In this document: piece by piece, positions 42,332 to 50,560 of the stretch
Numbering within the stretch: position 1 is the first letter of the stretch
Layout: each line of letters starts with the position of its first letter
Assembly: GCA_015057435.1 (NCBI GenBank)
Contig: SVEJ01000020.1
Location: 1-53,952 of the forward strand
Reading direction: 5' to 3'
DNA length: 53,952 nucleotides
From: Lachnospiraceae bacterium
Lineage (GTDB): Bacteria > Bacillota > Clostridia > Lachnospirales > Lachnospiraceae
Made by a program: the position numbers and the translations under genes
Notes under the pieces: model-generated
Seen by the model: only the letters and a program-made list of their open reading frames with translations
Database searches by the model: none
Told to the model about the DNA's origin: nothing

Positions 42332-43492
42332 TTACATCAAATAATTTTTTTCACAAATCATCTCTTCATCCTGATAAAACACTCTCGGCACTCTTCGATT
42401 CACATCACAGACAAATTCATAATTGAAACGCATCGTTGTATCAGCTAATTCTTCTACCGAAATATAATTCGCTCCCTGTTTACCTACAAGAACAACTTCA
42501 TCTCCAATACATACATCATCAATATCTGTCACATCAATCATTGTCTGATCCATACATACACGTCCAACAATCGGCGCATATTGTCCATGCACGAGCATTC
42601 TTCCTTGATTGGATAATGCTCTTGGATATCCATCCGCGTAACCGACTTCTACTGTTGCAATTATTCGGTCGTCCTTCGCTTCATATGTTGCTCCATAACC
42701 AACAGTTTCGCCTGCTTGTATCATCTTTACATGTGTAACATGGCTTTTCAACTCCATTGCAGGATACAAAATACAAGTCTCTTGTTCCATCTCATCAGAA
42801 GGGTAAAGACCATACATCGCAATTCCCGCTCTTACCATATCGTAAGTATCATTTGGCATTTCCATAATACCCGCGCTATTAGAAATATGGCGCAATGAAA
42901 ATGTCACATTTTTTTCCTCTAACCATGCTACCATCTGTCCAAATTTTTGAAGCTGTACATTTGCACACTGTTTATCCCGCACATCTGCAAGATAATAATG
43001 TGTATAGATACCTTCTAATTCAATACCCGGTAACGCAGCTATCTCAACAATTGAATCTACATTCTCTTGTCGGCATGCGAAACCAATACGATTCATTCCT
43101 GTATCAATCTTAATATGAATCTTAGCACGTGCACCTTTTTTGAGTGCAACATCAGATAGAATCTTTGCCTGACGCAGAGAGTAAATCGTCTGTGTAATAT
43201 CATAATCAACAATCGTCTCAAAGAGACTATCATCCGTATGCCCAAGAATCAAAATTGGTTTACGGATTCCTGCTTTTCTAAGTTCAATTGCTTCATCAAT
43301 AAATGCTACACCATAATAATCTGCCAAATCACGCAAGGCATTCGCTACCTCAATCGCACCATGTCCATACGCATTGGCTTTGATAACAGCTAACACTTTT
43401 TTATCATTCGGGATTTTATCCTTCATTGTCATGATATTCTTTCTGATTGCAGTAAGATTAATATCTGCTCTCATTCTATAATATCTACTCAT
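42332..43492 (-). CDS. alr: Alanine racemase
   Basis: A PLP enzyme giving D-alanine for peptidoglycan; 386 residues, normal. The PLP lysine lies in AVIKANAYGHG (about residue 38), and the second catalytic residue is the tyrosine of TVGYGATY; GRVCMDQTMIDVT is also typical. The ATG at 43492 follows GGAGG by nine bases, overlapping the nnr end by eight bases; a GTG one codon earlier (43495) is possible. It is cotranscribed with nnr and probably mazF, as in the Bacillus alr-endoA order. Confidence 0.96.
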   Translation of the reverse strand: MSRYYRMRADINLTAIRKNIMTMKDKIPNDKKVLAVIKANAYGHGAIEVANALRDLADYYGVAFIDEAIELRKAGIRKPILILGHTDDSLFETIVDYDITQTIYSLRQAKILSDVALKKGARAKIHIKIDTGMNRIGFACRQENVDSIVEIAALPGIELEGIYTHYYLADVRDKQCANVQLQKFGQMVAWLEEKNVTFSLRHISNSAGIMEMPNDTYDMVRAGIAMYGLYPSDEMEQETCILYPAMELKSHVTHVKMIQAGETVGYGATYEAKDDRIIATVEVGYADGYPRALSNQGRMLVHGQYAPIVGRVCMDQTMIDVTDIDDVCIGDEVVLVGKQGANYISVEELADTTMRFNYEFVCDVNRRVPRVFYQDEEMICEKNYLM

Positions 43493-44975
43493 CACGCATA
43501 ACCTCCCCTATGCCGGCAATAATATCCGATGCCAACATAGCATATTTTCCTTTTCTTTCTGCTGCAACATCACCCGCAAGGCAATGAATATAAGTTCCAA
43601 GCATCGCTGCATCTGTGAGCGAGAGTCCGCCGGCCAACATACCTGCTATAATACCTGCCAAGACATCTCCAGAACCTCCTGTTGACATACCATTATTACC
43701 TGCCAAACTCATATATGTCTGCTCTCCACCATTTGTTACGATTGATTTTGCATCTTTCAAAACCAAAGTAATTCCCATTTTTTTTGCAAATTGCTTAGCA
43801 ATACTGAATCGATCCTTGGTAATAGCTGAAACCTTTTTCTGAATTAATCGACTCATTTCCATCATATGCGGTGTCATAATAACCGGTGCAGAAGAAGTTT
43901 CTAATAAGTCAATATTATTAGATAAAATATTCAACGCATCCGCATCTAAGACGAGTGGAACCTCTGTATTCATCAACAATTCATAAAGCATTCTTTCTGA
44001 TGTAGAATCCACACCAAGACCCGGACCAACAACAATTACTGTTGCCCATTTCATTGCATCTTCTATACAAGACAATGCACCTTCGTAATCATTATATGTC
44101 ATCATAATTGCTTCCGGTAACTGTGATTGCAAAATCATTCGGTTACTTTCATGCGTATAGATTTTAACCAAACCAACACCTGTCGAATAAGCTGCTTTAC
44201 TACATAAAAACGCTGCTCCAGACATATTCTTACTACCTGCAATGACAGCAACTTTTCCATAAGTCCCTTTGTTAGAATTATCTATTCTTTTTGGTAATTT
44301 ATCCAAATCCGTTTTATCGTATGCATATATCTTAGGCTTAACTGCCTTAACTGCCTGCTCCGGTAGTCCGATATCTTTGCATATAATTTTACCACAATAA
44401 TCAATACCGTCAGAAAAGAACATGCCAAGCTTTTTCAGCCCGAAAGTCACTGTATAATCCGCCTTAAATGCAATACCTAGAATATCTCCGGTCGTTGCAT
44501 CAATTCCCGATGGAATATCAATTGCAATCTTAACACCTGACATCTGATTCAATGTCTCAATCGCTTTTTTCTGTGGCCCGTCTACCGGACGAGATAATCC
44601 CACACCAAATATACCATCCACAATGACACTATAATCTTTGTTAGGAATGGCTTTTCGTAGACGTACGCCCATATTAAACATGATTTCTTTTTGCAATTGA
44701 AATTGTTTTGTAATTCTGGTAAAACCGGCAATATAATATACATCTACCATATAACCTTTTCCTAAAAGAATTCTGGCTAACGCTAGTCCATCTCCACCAT
44801 TGTTACCACCCTCGACAACAATTAAGATTCTTCCGCCTGTCGGATTCAAACGTTCCACTTCCGCTGCAATTTGTAATGCAGCCCGTTCCATTAATACAGC
44901 AGCAGGAATTCCCACTTTATCAACTGCATAAGCATCTATCGCTTGCATTTCTTTCTTCGTCACAATATATTTCAT
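43485..44975 (-). CDS. nnr: Bifunctional NAD(P)H-hydrate repair enzyme (epimerase/dehydratase)
   Basis: A 496-residue fusion that repairs damaged NAD(P)HX. The N-terminal half (1-210) is the epimerase (YjeF_N) with ERAALQIA and VVEGGNNGGDGLALARIL, and the C-terminal half (230-496) is the ADP-dependent dehydratase with VIAGSKNMSGAAFL, VVGPGLGVD, LVLDADALNIL and GNNGMSTGGSGDVLAG. The ATG follows AAAGGAG. It overlaps the alr start, a common pairing in Firmicutes. The 77 bases before it hold a ten-pair AGAAAGAAAG/CTTTCTTTCT hairpin (44997-45032) without a T-tract. Confidence 0.95.
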   Translation of the reverse strand: MKYIVTKKEMQAIDAYAVDKVGIPAAVLMERAALQIAAEVERLNPTGGRILIVVEGGNNGGDGLALARILLGKGYMVDVYYIAGFTRITKQFQLQKEIMFNMGVRLRKAIPNKDYSVIVDGIFGVGLSRPVDGPQKKAIETLNQMSGVKIAIDIPSGIDATTGDILGIAFKADYTVTFGLKKLGMFFSDGIDYCGKIICKDIGLPEQAVKAVKPKIYAYDKTDLDKLPKRIDNSNKGTYGKVAVIAGSKNMSGAAFLCSKAAYSTGVGLVKIYTHESNRMILQSQLPEAIMMTYNDYEGALSCIEDAMKWATVIVVGPGLGVDSTSERMLYELLMNTEVPLVLDADALNILSNNIDLLETSSAPVIMTPHMMEMSRLIQKKVSAITKDRFSIAKQFAKKMGITLVLKDAKSIVTNGGEQTYMSLAGNNGMSTGGSGDVLAGIIAGMLAGGLSLTDAAMLGTYIHCLAGDVAAERKGKYAMLASDIIAGIGEVMRDE

Positions 44976-45052
44976 ATCGTTCTCCTTTAAATGCTAGAAA
45001 GAAAGCAGCACATAACAGCCACTTTCTTTCTTGCATCATTCTTATTTGATTA

Positions 45053-48000
45053 TTACTTAAAGTACTCTACACCTGATTCAAAGATCAACTGGTTCTGATC
45101 ACCATATATGTTGATTGCAACAGACTCATCCCTACGCTCAGAATGTGCCATTTTACCAAGAATACGTCCATCCGGACTTGTAATACCCTCAATCGCTGCA
45201 TAAGAACCATTGATATTATAATCCTCGTTCATGGTTGGATTGCCATCAATATCCACATATTGCGTTGCCACCTGACCATTTGCAAACAATTTGTCAATCC
45301 ATTCCTTACTTGCAACAAAACGACCTTCACCATGTGAAATAGGTACTGTATAGACACCACCTAGTGTAGCTTTCTGTAACCATGGACTCTTATTCGTAAC
45401 AACTTTTGTATAAACCATCTTAGATTGATGACGACCAATACTATTCATTGTAAGAGTCGGAGAATCTTCTTTCTGATCTCTAATCTCACCATAAGGTACC
45501 AAACCTAACTTAATCAAGGCCTGGAAACCATTACAAATACCAAGTGCCAAACCATCTCTTTCATTGAGCAACTTCATAATCTCGTCTTTCAATTTTGCAT
45601 TTCTAAATGCTGTAGCAAAGAACTTAGCAGAACCTTCCGGCTCATCACCTGCAGAAAATCCACCTGGGAACATAATAATCTGTGCTTGACTAATTGCCTT
45701 CGCGAATGCATCTACAGAATCTAAGATATTCGCTTCTGTCATATTCTTGAATACAATCGTCTCAACATCGGCACCTGCTCGTTCAAACGCTCTGGTTGAA
45801 TCATACTCACAGTTTGTTCCCGGGAATACAGGAATGAATACCTTTGGCTTTGCTATCTTATTCTTACATACATAGATTTCACTTGTATTGTAGATATCAT
45901 TTCTTACTGTTTCCTGCTTTACATGAGATGATGTTGGGAATACCTTTTCAAGTTTTCCTGTCCATGCAGCAACTGCTTCATCCATCGTAACAGAAACGCC
46001 CTTGTAGCTAAAGTTCGCATCTGCAACGGTTTCACCGATTACAGTTGCCTTCACTGTCAACTGCTCTACGTCTTCCTTCTTCACTTCACAAATAATAGCG
46101 CCATAATCTTTCTTAAGCATATCCGACTCTGATACAGAATCTGCAATTGCTGCTCCGATTCCGTTACCAAATCCCATCTTAGAAACTGCCTCAACGATAC
46201 CACCAAATGATACTGCATAAGATGACAGAATAAGACCATTTTGCATATCATTGAAAAGTGCGCTATAAGTAGCTTTCATATCCTCATAATCAGGTAAACC
46301 ATATTCATCACGCTTAATATCAATCTTGACAATTGCATGATCACTATCCTTGAACTCAGGCGTAACCACATCTTTTGCCTTAGCAACATCAATTGCAAAA
46401 GAACAAAGTGTCGGAGGTACATCAATTTCATTAAATGAACCCGACATAGAGTCCTTACCACCAATTGAAGCCAAACCAAATCCCATCTGTGCTGAATATG
46501 CACCAAGCAATGCTGCCATTGGTTCACCCCAACGCTTAGAATCTGTACCCAATCTCTTGAAATACTCCTGGAATGTAAAATAAATCTTCTTCCAATCACC
46601 ACCTGCGGCTACAATCTTAGCAACAGAATGAACCACCGCATAGATTGCACCATGATATGGCGACCAGCTAAGCATATATGGATCCAAACCATATGACATC
46701 ATTGTAACATCATTACAAATGCCTTTATCCATCGGAACTTTAGCAATCATCGTCTGAGTTGGAGTTAACTGATACTTTCCACCATACGGCATAACAACTG
46801 TTCCTGCACCAATTGAACTATCAAACATTTCAACAAGTCCCTTTTGAGAACATACATTCAAATCACTCAATGTATCAAGCCATGCTTTCTTTATATCTGT
46901 AAAATCTGCATTCTTCTCAAAATAATCTTCATCCTTGCTCGGCATCGTAACTGTTACATCGCTTTCCTGATGTGCTCCGTTCGTATCAATAAAGCTTCTT
47001 GCAATATTCACAATTTCTTTGCCTCTCCATGTCATAACAAGACGAGGATCTTCTGTTACTTCCGCTACAACTACTGCTTCTAAGTTCTCTTCTTCGCAGT
47101 AACCTAACATCTTATCTACATCCGCCTTGTCAACAACAACTGCCATTCTTTCCTGAGATTCTGAAATTGCAATCTCAGTACCATTCAAACCGGCGTATTT
47201 CTTAGGTACTTTGTCCAAATCAATCATAAGACCATCTGCCAACTCACCGATTGCTACGCTGACACCACCTGCACCAAAGTCATTACATTTGCGGATAATA
47301 CTTGCAACTTCTTCTCTGCGGAACAATCTCTGAATCTTTCTTTCTGTTGGCGGATTACCCTTTTGTACTTCCGAACCACATGTATCAATCGACTTCGTAG
47401 TGTGCTTTTTAGAACTTCCTGTTGCACCACCAATACCATCACGACCGGTTCTTCCACCAATCAATACAATTACATTACCCGGATCAGAAGTCAATCTCTT
47501 AACATTTTTCTTAGGCGCCGCCGCTACGACCGCACCAATCTCCATACGTTTTGCAACGTAGTTCGGATGGTACACTTCATTCACATGACCTGTAGCCAAT
47601 CCAATCTGATTACCATATGAGCTATAACCATGTGCTGCAACCGTAACTAATTTTCTCTGTGGAAGCTTTCCTTCCATTGTTTCTGAAAGTGGTTTTGTAG
47701 GATCTGCCGCACCTGTTACACGCATCGCCTGATACACGTAAGAACGTCCTGACAATGGGTCACGAATACAACCACCAAGACATGTTGCCGCTCCACCAAA
47801 TGGTTCAATCTCCGTTGGATGGTTATGTGTCTCATTCTTAAACTGAATAAGATACATAACTTCTTCACCATCAATTGTTACGGGTACTTCAATCGAACAC
47901 GCATTAATCTCATCCGATACTTCCATCTCTTGCAACTTACCTTGTGAACGCAACTTCTTCATTGCCATAAGCGCGATATCCATCAAGCAAGTAAACTTAT

Positions 48001-48808
48001 CATCTCTTCCTTTATATAATTCTTCCTTATCTGCAAGATAACTATTGTATGAATCCTCAATCGGTTTCTTGTAATAACCATCTTCAAATGTAACATTTGT
48101 AAGCTCTGTTGCAAATGTTGTATGACGACAATGATCAGACCAGTATGTATCCAATACACGAATCTCTGTCACAGACGGATCTCTATTTTCCTCATTTTTG
48201 AAATAATTCTGTATATGTAAAAAATCTTTGAACGTCATAGCAAGACCTAACGAATCGTACAATTCATTAAGCTTATCTTCCGACATATCTTTAAAACCTT
48301 CAAAAACATCCACATCCGCAGGTTCATCAAACTGCTGAATTAATGTTTCAGGTATACTCTTGTCATCTGTTTCTCTTGAATCTACAGGATTGATACAGTA
48401 CGCTTTCACTTTATCAAATTCCGCATCATTCATTTTACCTGTAATTACATATGTTGTCGCCGTACGAATGACCGGTTCTTCCTTTTCATTCAACAACTTA
48501 ATACACTGCTCTGCAGAATCTGCTCGCTGATCATATTGACCCGGCAATGCTTCCACTGAAAATACTTTATCCCCTTCATCATAAGGAAATGCAGTCTCAT
48601 ATACATAATCTACTGGTGGCTCAGAAAATACCGTCTTTAACGCTTTGTCATAAGTTCCATCCGACACATTTTCCACATCGTAACGGATTAATACTCTTAC
48701 TTTTTGAATATCCAAATCAAGATATTCTGTTATTTCGTCGAATAGTTCCTTTGCTTTTACCGCATATTCCGGTTTCTTTTCAACGTATACTCTCTTAACC
48801 TTACTCAT
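45053..48808 (-). CDS. purL: Phosphoribosylformylglycinamidine synthase, single-chain type
   Basis: It performs the ATP- and glutamine-dependent fourth step of purine synthesis. The 1251-residue chain is the large single-polypeptide form, unlike the separate PurL/PurQ/PurS of Bacillus. The N-terminal PurS-like part and the synthase domain are recognisable (NETHNHPTEIEPFGGAATCLGGCIRDPL near 330, and SSKKHTTKS). The C-terminal glutaminase has the nucleophile in ALGICNGFQALI and the catalytic histidine in PISHGEGRFV. AGGAGG precedes the ATG. A SigA promoter and a leader hairpin lie upstream. No other purine gene is in the window. Confidence 0.96.
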   Translation of the reverse strand: MSKVKRVYVEKKPEYAVKAKELFDEITEYLDLDIQKVRVLIRYDVENVSDGTYDKALKTVFSEPPVDYVYETAFPYDEGDKVFSVEALPGQYDQRADSAEQCIKLLNEKEEPVIRTATTYVITGKMNDAEFDKVKAYCINPVDSRETDDKSIPETLIQQFDEPADVDVFEGFKDMSEDKLNELYDSLGLAMTFKDFLHIQNYFKNEENRDPSVTEIRVLDTYWSDHCRHTTFATELTNVTFEDGYYKKPIEDSYNSYLADKEELYKGRDDKFTCLMDIALMAMKKLRSQGKLQEMEVSDEINACSIEVPVTIDGEEVMYLIQFKNETHNHPTEIEPFGGAATCLGGCIRDPLSGRSYVYQAMRVTGAADPTKPLSETMEGKLPQRKLVTVAAHGYSSYGNQIGLATGHVNEVYHPNYVAKRMEIGAVVAAAPKKNVKRLTSDPGNVIVLIGGRTGRDGIGGATGSSKKHTTKSIDTCGSEVQKGNPPTERKIQRLFRREEVASIIRKCNDFGAGGVSVAIGELADGLMIDLDKVPKKYAGLNGTEIAISESQERMAVVVDKADVDKMLGYCEEENLEAVVVAEVTEDPRLVMTWRGKEIVNIARSFIDTNGAHQESDVTVTMPSKDEDYFEKNADFTDIKKAWLDTLSDLNVCSQKGLVEMFDSSIGAGTVVMPYGGKYQLTPTQTMIAKVPMDKGICNDVTMMSYGLDPYMLSWSPYHGAIYAVVHSVAKIVAAGGDWKKIYFTFQEYFKRLGTDSKRWGEPMAALLGAYSAQMGFGLASIGGKDSMSGSFNEIDVPPTLCSFAIDVAKAKDVVTPEFKDSDHAIVKIDIKRDEYGLPDYEDMKATYSALFNDMQNGLILSSYAVSFGGIVEAVSKMGFGNGIGAAIADSVSESDMLKKDYGAIICEVKKEDVEQLTVKATVIGETVADANFSYKGVSVTMDEAVAAWTGKLEKVFPTSSHVKQETVRNDIYNTSEIYVCKNKIAKPKVFIPVFPGTNCEYDSTRAFERAGADVETIVFKNMTEANILDSVDAFAKAISQAQIIMFPGGFSAGDEPEGSAKFFATAFRNAKLKDEIMKLLNERDGLALGICNGFQALIKLGLVPYGEIRDQKEDSPTLTMNSIGRHQSKMVYTKVVTNKSPWLQKATLGGVYTVPISHGEGRFVASKEWIDKLFANGQVATQYVDIDGNPTMNEDYNINGSYAAIEGITSPDGRILGKMAHSERRDESVAINIYGDQNQLIFESGVEYFK

Positions 48809-48841
48809 AATGTCCTCCTAATGTATGTTTTATATAACTCC

Positions 48842-48876
48842 CTAAGCAGAAATAAAGTATCATTTATTCCGCTCAG
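48842..48876 (-). promoter_or_regulatory. Leader hairpin of purL
   Basis: In the 80-base leader, CTGAGCGGAATAAA pairs with TTTATTTCTGCTTAG (about 14 pairs including wobbles, one bulge). It is not a recognisable purine riboswitch (no G-box core), and it is followed by the ribosome binding site rather than a T-tract. Confidence 0.45.
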
Positions 48877-48897
48877 AGAAAAACTTTCACGTCTACT

Positions 48898-48926
48898 ACT
48901 ATATAATATCTTGTGTATGAAGTCAA
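48898..48926 (-). promoter_or_regulatory. SigA-type promoter of purL
   Basis: On the minus strand TTGACT, 17-base spacer, TATAGT (5/6 in each box). Confidence 0.78.
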
Positions 48927-48951
48927 TCAAGTACAACCGGATTTTTTAGAA

Positions 48952-48998
48952 AAATACAAAAAAACAAGGGCGTTTTTCAAAGAAAAAAACACCCTTGT
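48952..48998 (-). terminator. Terminator of the cheX-cheY operon
   Basis: On the minus strand ACAAGGGTGTTTTTTTC-TTT-GAAAAACGCCCTTGT followed by TTTTTTGT. Confidence 0.88.
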
Positions 48999-49032
48999 CT
49001 TTCCATACATACTAATCAACCCACAGCATCAA

Positions 49033-49392
49033 TTATGCCATAACTTTATCAATAATCATCTTAAGCTGTTCAGGTTCAAACGGCTTAGATACAAATTCAT
49101 TCGCTCCGTTCTGCACCGCTTCTACCATCTTTGTCTTCTGTCCGGCAGCTGTAACCATAACAACTTTTGCCTCCGGATACTCATTCTTAATCTTCTTCAA
49201 TGCTTCAATTCCATCCAAAACAGGCATTGTAATATCCATTGTCACGATATCAGGCATTAACTCTACATATCTTTCATAACCTTCCTGACCATTCGTCGCT
49301 TCACCCACAACTTCATAGCCGGCGTTTTCTAAAATGCCCTTTAAAATCTTTCTGGATGTTCTAGAATCATCTACAATTAAAATCTTTGCCAT
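49033..49392 (-). CDS. CheY-like single-domain response regulator
   Basis: A 119-residue receiver domain with no output domain. Acid pocket VDDS (about 8-11), phosphoacceptor aspartate in DIVTMDITMPVLDG (about 55), conserved threonine in MVTAAG and lysine in SKPFEP are all present. The start at 49392 follows AAGGAGAGAG. It lies 28 bases after a CheX-like phosphatase gene, so the two probably work as a pair with the phosphatase switching this regulator off. No histidine kinase or chemotaxis gene is nearby. Confidence 0.95.
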   Translation of the reverse strand: MAKILIVDDSRTSRKILKGILENAGYEVVGEATNGQEGYERYVELMPDIVTMDITMPVLDGIEALKKIKNEYPEAKVVMVTAAGQKTKMVEAVQNGANEFVSKPFEPEQLKMIIDKVMA

Positions 49393-49419
49393 TTCTCTCT
49401 CCTTCTTCACCTATAATCT

Positions 49420-50316
49420 TTAATCTAAACTCCACTTTGATTCAATACATACAATCAAGTCAACTTTCTGATCCTTAATATAGAACGGAACACGATACAT
49501 ATTGCCTTCTGTACGAATCGTTGTTGTTGTATCTTTCATAATCGGTGGTAACATATCTAACGATACATCCTCATGACTCAACTTCGTCGCATACAAACCA
49601 TTATTACAATTCAAGAACTCACAAGCAGCATCTAAGACATCCATATCAACTGCCTCAAATTCCTCTTTCGCAAATGCCTCCGCGATTTCTTTGATTCCTG
49701 CGCCATCACCGCAAAAACCTGTAAATAGACGATAATCGCCATCTAATTCCTGTGCTGAAACAAATGTAGCTGTATACTCATTCACTTTTTCAACTTTCTC
49801 CATACGGAAATGACTGTTAATAAAACGAACATGATTACGTGCTACAAGTGCGATATAATCCTTTACCATTGGGGATACATCACTATTCTTTGTGAATACA
49901 GGAACAATCTTATCAATATCACCACTCTTAATCGCCTCAAGATCCAAAGCTGTAAAACGCTCAGACTTCTTATAGCTGTTCAATTCTTTCTGAATCTGTT
50001 CCAATGTGAGAATATTATTCTCAACTAATGCCTGAACAAATAGCAGATACTCATCACCTTGTTTCTTAAGTAATGTTCCAACCTGCTCCTCTGTCAAATA
50101 CCCCTTCTCTACTGCAATATCACCGAAACGACGATCCTGCATCTGCTGAAGCATATTCACTTCATCTGCCTGTACATAAGTCATGAATCCGGATTCAACT
50201 GCCAATAAACCTAACTTTACTTTTGCATTCTTGCTATCATTGATAATAGCATTATACTGTTCATTTGTTAAAATCCCCTTGTCTTCAAGGTACTTACCAA
50301 AATATACACCAAACAT
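49420..50316 (-). CDS. CheX/CheC-type phosphatase with an N-terminal MshEN-like region
   Basis: A 298-residue protein. Residues about 145-298 fit the CheC/CheX/FliY fold, and the phosphatase motif [D/S]-x3-E-x2-N-x21-P is complete: Asp229, Glu233, Asn236, Pro258 (in LDAACEFLNCNNG and MLPP). Residues about 1-110 contain repeated motifs like FGDIAVEKGYLTEEQVGTLLKKQ and LVENNILTLEQIQKEL, as in MshEN/GspE N-terminal domains, some of which bind cyclic di-GMP. GGGGG precedes the ATG. It has its own promoter and is divergent from a GGDEF-EAL enzyme. The probable job is dephosphorylating the neighbouring CheY-like protein, perhaps under nucleotide control. Confidence 0.85.
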   Translation of the reverse strand: MFGVYFGKYLEDKGILTNEQYNAIINDSKNAKVKLGLLAVESGFMTYVQADEVNMLQQMQDRRFGDIAVEKGYLTEEQVGTLLKKQGDEYLLFVQALVENNILTLEQIQKELNSYKKSERFTALDLEAIKSGDIDKIVPVFTKNSDVSPMVKDYIALVARNHVRFINSHFRMEKVEKVNEYTATFVSAQELDGDYRLFTGFCGDGAGIKEIAEAFAKEEFEAVDMDVLDAACEFLNCNNGLYATKLSHEDVSLDMLPPIMKDTTTTIRTEGNMYRVPFYIKDQKVDLIVCIESKWSLD

Positions 50317-50413
50317 AAGTAACCCCCTTACAGTTCAATATAATCACTTCGCTCATCTTTTCTATTCATTACTTTTTAAATTAATGCATAAAGATGACAC
50401 AAACACTAGTTGT

Positions 50414-50443
50414 ATTATAGCATACATTTATCACGAATAGCAA
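50414..50443 (-). promoter_or_regulatory. Promoter of the cheX-cheY operon
   Basis: On the minus strand TTGCTA, 18-base spacer, TATAAT preceded by TGC (extended -10). Confidence 0.72.
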
Positions 50444-50493
50444 ATTATTTTCCACTTTTTTGTATAAAACTACATAATTTTCAAATTTCTTCA

Positions 50494-50522
50494 TTGAATA
50501 ATAGTTATGCATTATATATAAT
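50494..50522 (+). promoter_or_regulatory. Promoter of the GGDEF-EAL gene
   Basis: TTGAAT, 17-base spacer, TATAAT; the ATG is 38 bases beyond the -10. Confidence 0.65.
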
Positions 50523-50560
50523 TATAAGGAAAAGATTCGTTTAGAAAGGGTTTTACATAT

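Noticed and set aside
44997..45032. Terminator between purL and nnr
   Set aside because: A ten-pair AGAAAGAAAG/CTTTCTTTCT stem exists but has a 16-base loop and no T-tract; read-through is as likely.
48809..48897. Purine riboswitch before purL
   Set aside because: No G-box-type three-way junction or conserved loops; only a single hairpin is seen.
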